Source: Aureimonas sp. SA4125 (GTDB lineage Bacteria; Pseudomonadota; Alphaproteobacteria; Rhizobiales; Rhizobiaceae). From it: DNA of 64,000 nucleotides. The stretch is taken from assembly GCF_019973775.1 (NCBI RefSeq), contig NZ_AP025032.1, positions 868,001-932,000 on the forward strand. The letters are read 5' to 3'. The position numbers and the translations under genes are program-made. The notes beneath the pieces were generated by a model. It saw only the letters and a list, made by a program, of their open reading frames with translations. It was not told the DNA's origin and made no database searches. Shown piece by piece: positions 62,067-64,000 of the stretch (the first letter of the stretch is position 1; each line of letters opens with the position of its first letter).

Positions 62067-63106
62067 GTCGCCGCCGCGCGCAGCAACATGCCGAACAGGT
62101 CGCGCGGCTCGTCCGGATCGGCGAGGAGGTCGATCTCGGCATAGAAGCCGGTGCCCGGCAGTTTTGCCTTGACGTAGCGCAGGGCGGAAAAGTCCTCGGT
62201 GGCAAAGCCCACGCTGTCGAACAGCGTGATCTGAGCGGCATCGCGGCGCCCGACCGCCCGGCCGGCGATCACCTCCGACAGCTCGGTCACGACGTGGTCG
62301 GGGGCGAGCTGCTGGATCTCGCCCTCGATGCGCGTCTGCGGCGGGTATTCGACAAAGATGTCGGCGCGGTGGAGGATGCCGGGGTGGAGCTCGGTCTTGC
62401 CCGGGCAGTCCCCGCCGACGGCGTTGATGTGGAGGCCCGCGCCGACGAGGTTGTCGGTGAGGATGGTGGCATTCTGCTTGTCGGCGGTCACGGTGGTGAC
62501 GATGTCGGCGCCCTCGACCGCCGCCTCGACGCTCTGGCAGAGGGTAATGTCGAAGCCGAAGCCGGCGAGGTTCCTGCGGCATTTCTCGCTGGCCGAAGCG
62601 TCGATGTCGTAGAGGCGCAGCCGGTCGATGCCGAGCAGCGCCTTGAAGGCGAGGGCTTGGAACTCCGACTGTGCGCCATTGCCGATGATCGCCATGGTGA
62701 GCGAATCCTTGCGCGCCAGGTGTTTTGCCGCCACGGCCGAGGTCGCGGCGGTGCGCAGCGCGGTGAGGATGGTCATTTCCGAGAACAGCACGGGATAGCC
62801 GTTGGCGACGTCGGCAAGGACGCCGAAGGCGGTCACCGTCTGGCGGCCGTCGCGCATGTTCTTCGGGTGGCCGTTGACGTATTTGAAGCCGTAGATGGCC
62901 CCGTCCGAGGTCGGCATCAGCTCGATCACGCCTTCGGCGCTGTGCGAGGCGATGCGCGCCGTCTTGTCGAAGACCTCCCAGCGGGCGAAATCCTCCTCGA
63001 CGAAGGCGGAGAGCTCCAAGAGGAAGCGCTCGACGCCGATCGACAGCACCAGCTTCATCATGTGGTCGACGCTGACGAAGGGCACGAGGTTGAGCTTGCG
63101 GTCCAT
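62063..63106 (-). CDS. ocd: ornithine cyclodeaminase
   Basis: A 347-residue OCD/mu-crystallin protein: an NAD-binding [45 protein letters not shown] and [14 protein letters not shown]. It converts ornithine to proline and ammonia. Directly downstream of arginase (2-base gap), so the pair turns arginine into proline: arginine to ornithine to proline. ATG 63106 chosen over a TTG two codons earlier. Confidence 0.9.
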   Translation of the reverse strand: MDRKLNLVPFVSVDHMMKLVLSIGVERFLLELSAFVEEDFARWEVFDKTARIASHSAEGVIELMPTSDGAIYGFKYVNGHPKNMRDGRQTVTAFGVLADVANGYPVLFSEMTILTALRTAATSAVAAKHLARKDSLTMAIIGNGAQSEFQALAFKALLGIDRLRLYDIDASASEKCRRNLAGFGFDITLCQSVEAAVEGADIVTTVTADKQNATILTDNLVGAGLHINAVGGDCPGKTELHPGILHRADIFVEYPPQTRIEGEIQQLAPDHVVTELSEVIAGRAVGRRDAAQITLFDSVGFATEDFSALRYVKAKLPGTGFYAEIDLLADPDEPRDLFGMLLRAAAT

Positions 63107-63108
63107 AG

Positions 63109-64000
63109 TCAAAAACTCCGTGTCGGACGGTCGAGGACGCGGCGGCCCATCAGGCTGGCGGCGAGGTCGACCATCAGCAGCGCCGTGCGGCCGCGCTCGT
63201 CGAGGAAAGGGTTGAGCTCGACGAGGTCGAGGCTGCGCACGAGGCCGCTGTCGTGCAGCATTTCCATCACGAGATGCGCCTCGCGGAACGTCGCGCCGCC
63301 GGGCACGGTGGTGCCGACGCCGGGCGCGACGGCGGGATCGAGGAAATCGACGTCGAGGCTGACATGGAGAAGCCCGCCGGCGGCTTCGACCTTGGCGAGA
63401 AAGGCACCGACGAGCGGCGCGATGCCATGCTCGTCGATCGCCCGCATGTCGTGGACGAGGATGCCGGCCTCGCCGAGCGCCGCGCGCTCGGCCGGATCGA
63501 CGCTGCGAAGTCCCATCATGCAGACGTTCTCCGGCTTCACCGCCACGGCAAGCGGCGGGAAAACGCCGTCAAAGCCCGGGCGCCCGCTGGCATAGGCCAT
63601 CGGCACGCCGTGCAGGTTGCCGCTCTTCGTCGTGTCCGGCGTGTGGAAGTCGGGATGGGCGTCGAGCCAGAGCACGAAGAGCTCGCGCCCTTCCTCGGCC
63701 GCTCGCCGGCTCATGCCGGAGACGGTGCCGGCGGAAAGGCTGTGGTCGCCGCCGAGAAAGACCGGCAGGCCCTCGCCGCCCGCGGCAAAGGCAACCTCGG
63801 CCAACAGCTTTGTCCAGGCCGCCACTTCCGCGAGCTTCTTCAAGGCCGGATTGGCGTGGTCCTGTCGTTCCGAGGGCGCTTCCGGCGCGACATTGCCGCG
63901 ATCGACGACGGTGAAGCCGAGTTCCTGCAGCGCACCGGCAAGCCCCGCCGTGCGGTAGGCGCTCGGCCCCATGTCGCAGCCAAGCCGCCCGGCGCCGTCC
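63109..64000 (-). CDS. rocF: arginase (N terminus cut by the window edge)
   Basis: Manganese ureohydrolase: [15 protein letters not shown] (metal His/Asp), [20 protein letters not shown] (metal Asp-His-Asp) and [17 protein letters not shown] (metal Asp-x-Asp), all present. The frame is open to the last base (codons before M read [15 protein letters not shown], the family N-terminal loop), so the start lies beyond 64000 and the gene is partial here. Cleaves arginine to ornithine and urea; forms an operon with ocd. Confidence 0.93.
   Translation of the reverse strand, partial: DGAGRLGCDMGPSAYRTAGLAGALQELGFTVVDRGNVAPEAPSERQDHANPALKKLAEVAAWTKLLAEVAFAAGGEGLPVFLGGDHSLSAGTVSGMSRRAAEEGRELFVLWLDAHPDFHTPDTTKSGNLHGVPMAYASGRPGFDGVFPPLAVAVKPENVCMMGLRSVDPAERAALGEAGILVHDMRAIDEHGIAPLVGAFLAKVEAAGGLLHVSLDVDFLDPAVAPGVGTTVPGGATFREAHLVMEMLHDSGLVRSLDLVELNPFLDERGRTALLMVDLAASLMGRRVLDRPTRSF

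Noticed and set aside
1..64000. CRISPR array, tRNA, rRNA or prophage
   Set aside because: No regularly spaced repeats, no tRNA-like cloverleaf, and no phage structural or integrase genes were recognised while reading through the window.

Overview
The window is GC-rich, almost fully coding chromosomal DNA from an alphaproteobacterium of the order Hyphomicrobiales (Rhizobiales). The evidence is a chpT/ctrA/sciP cell-cycle module, a DUF1134 envelope protein (EipA), a BA14K-family protein, a fused SecDF, an HWE histidine kinase, an fds formate dehydrogenase operon and glx/sox genes. An Aurantimonadaceae-like host is a guess from overall feel only. I see no phage, insertion sequence, CRISPR array, tRNA or rRNA.

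Layout. 0-7 kb: a SpoU-type RNA methyltransferase, a membrane-anchored coiled-coil protein, then a CtrA-centred block (eipA, chpT, a receiver protein lacking its phospho-acceptor Asp, ctrA, a FliJ-like gene, a DUF4287 gene, sciP). 7-14 kb: mnmA, an NhaP-type Na+/H+ antiporter with a cyclic-nucleotide-binding tail, an NAD(P)-binding protein, rpsU, cspA and a BA14K gene. 14-17 kb: an HWE sensor kinase followed by a single-domain response regulator. 17-22.5 kb: a complete Liv-type ABC importer led by a Tat-exported binding protein. 22.7-30 kb: two small genes, secDF, a polyol-type dehydrogenase, a RibB with a degenerate GTP-cyclohydrolase-like domain, queF and terC.

30-38 kb: a LysR gene followed by the NAD-dependent formate dehydrogenase operon fdsG-fdsB-(brnT-brnA)-fdsA-fdhD-fdsD, with a toxin-antitoxin pair lodged inside it. 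38-41.5 kb: a tightly overlapping four-gene operon (glycosyltransferase, acyl-CoA dehydrogenase homologue, PIG-L deacetylase, NodS-like methyltransferase) that looks like an uncharacterised small-molecule or glycan pathway. 41.5-48 kb: oxidoreductases, a MaoC dehydratase, a transglutaminase-like protein, two HAD phosphatases and small regulators.

48-64 kb: glxB-glxC-glxD-glnT under an XRE-cupin regulator, an AraC/SDR pair, soxB-soxD-soxA-soxG divergent from a GlxA-type activator, then ornithine cyclodeaminase and arginase, the latter running off the window. The glx/gln/sox set matches all eight proteins expected for an N-methylglutamate (methylamine) pathway, but could equally serve sarcosine/glycine betaine catabolism. 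Formate dehydrogenase upstream fits disposal of C1 units from either route. Start codons were often moved inward from the longest reading frame where a ribosome binding site or family N terminus supported it.
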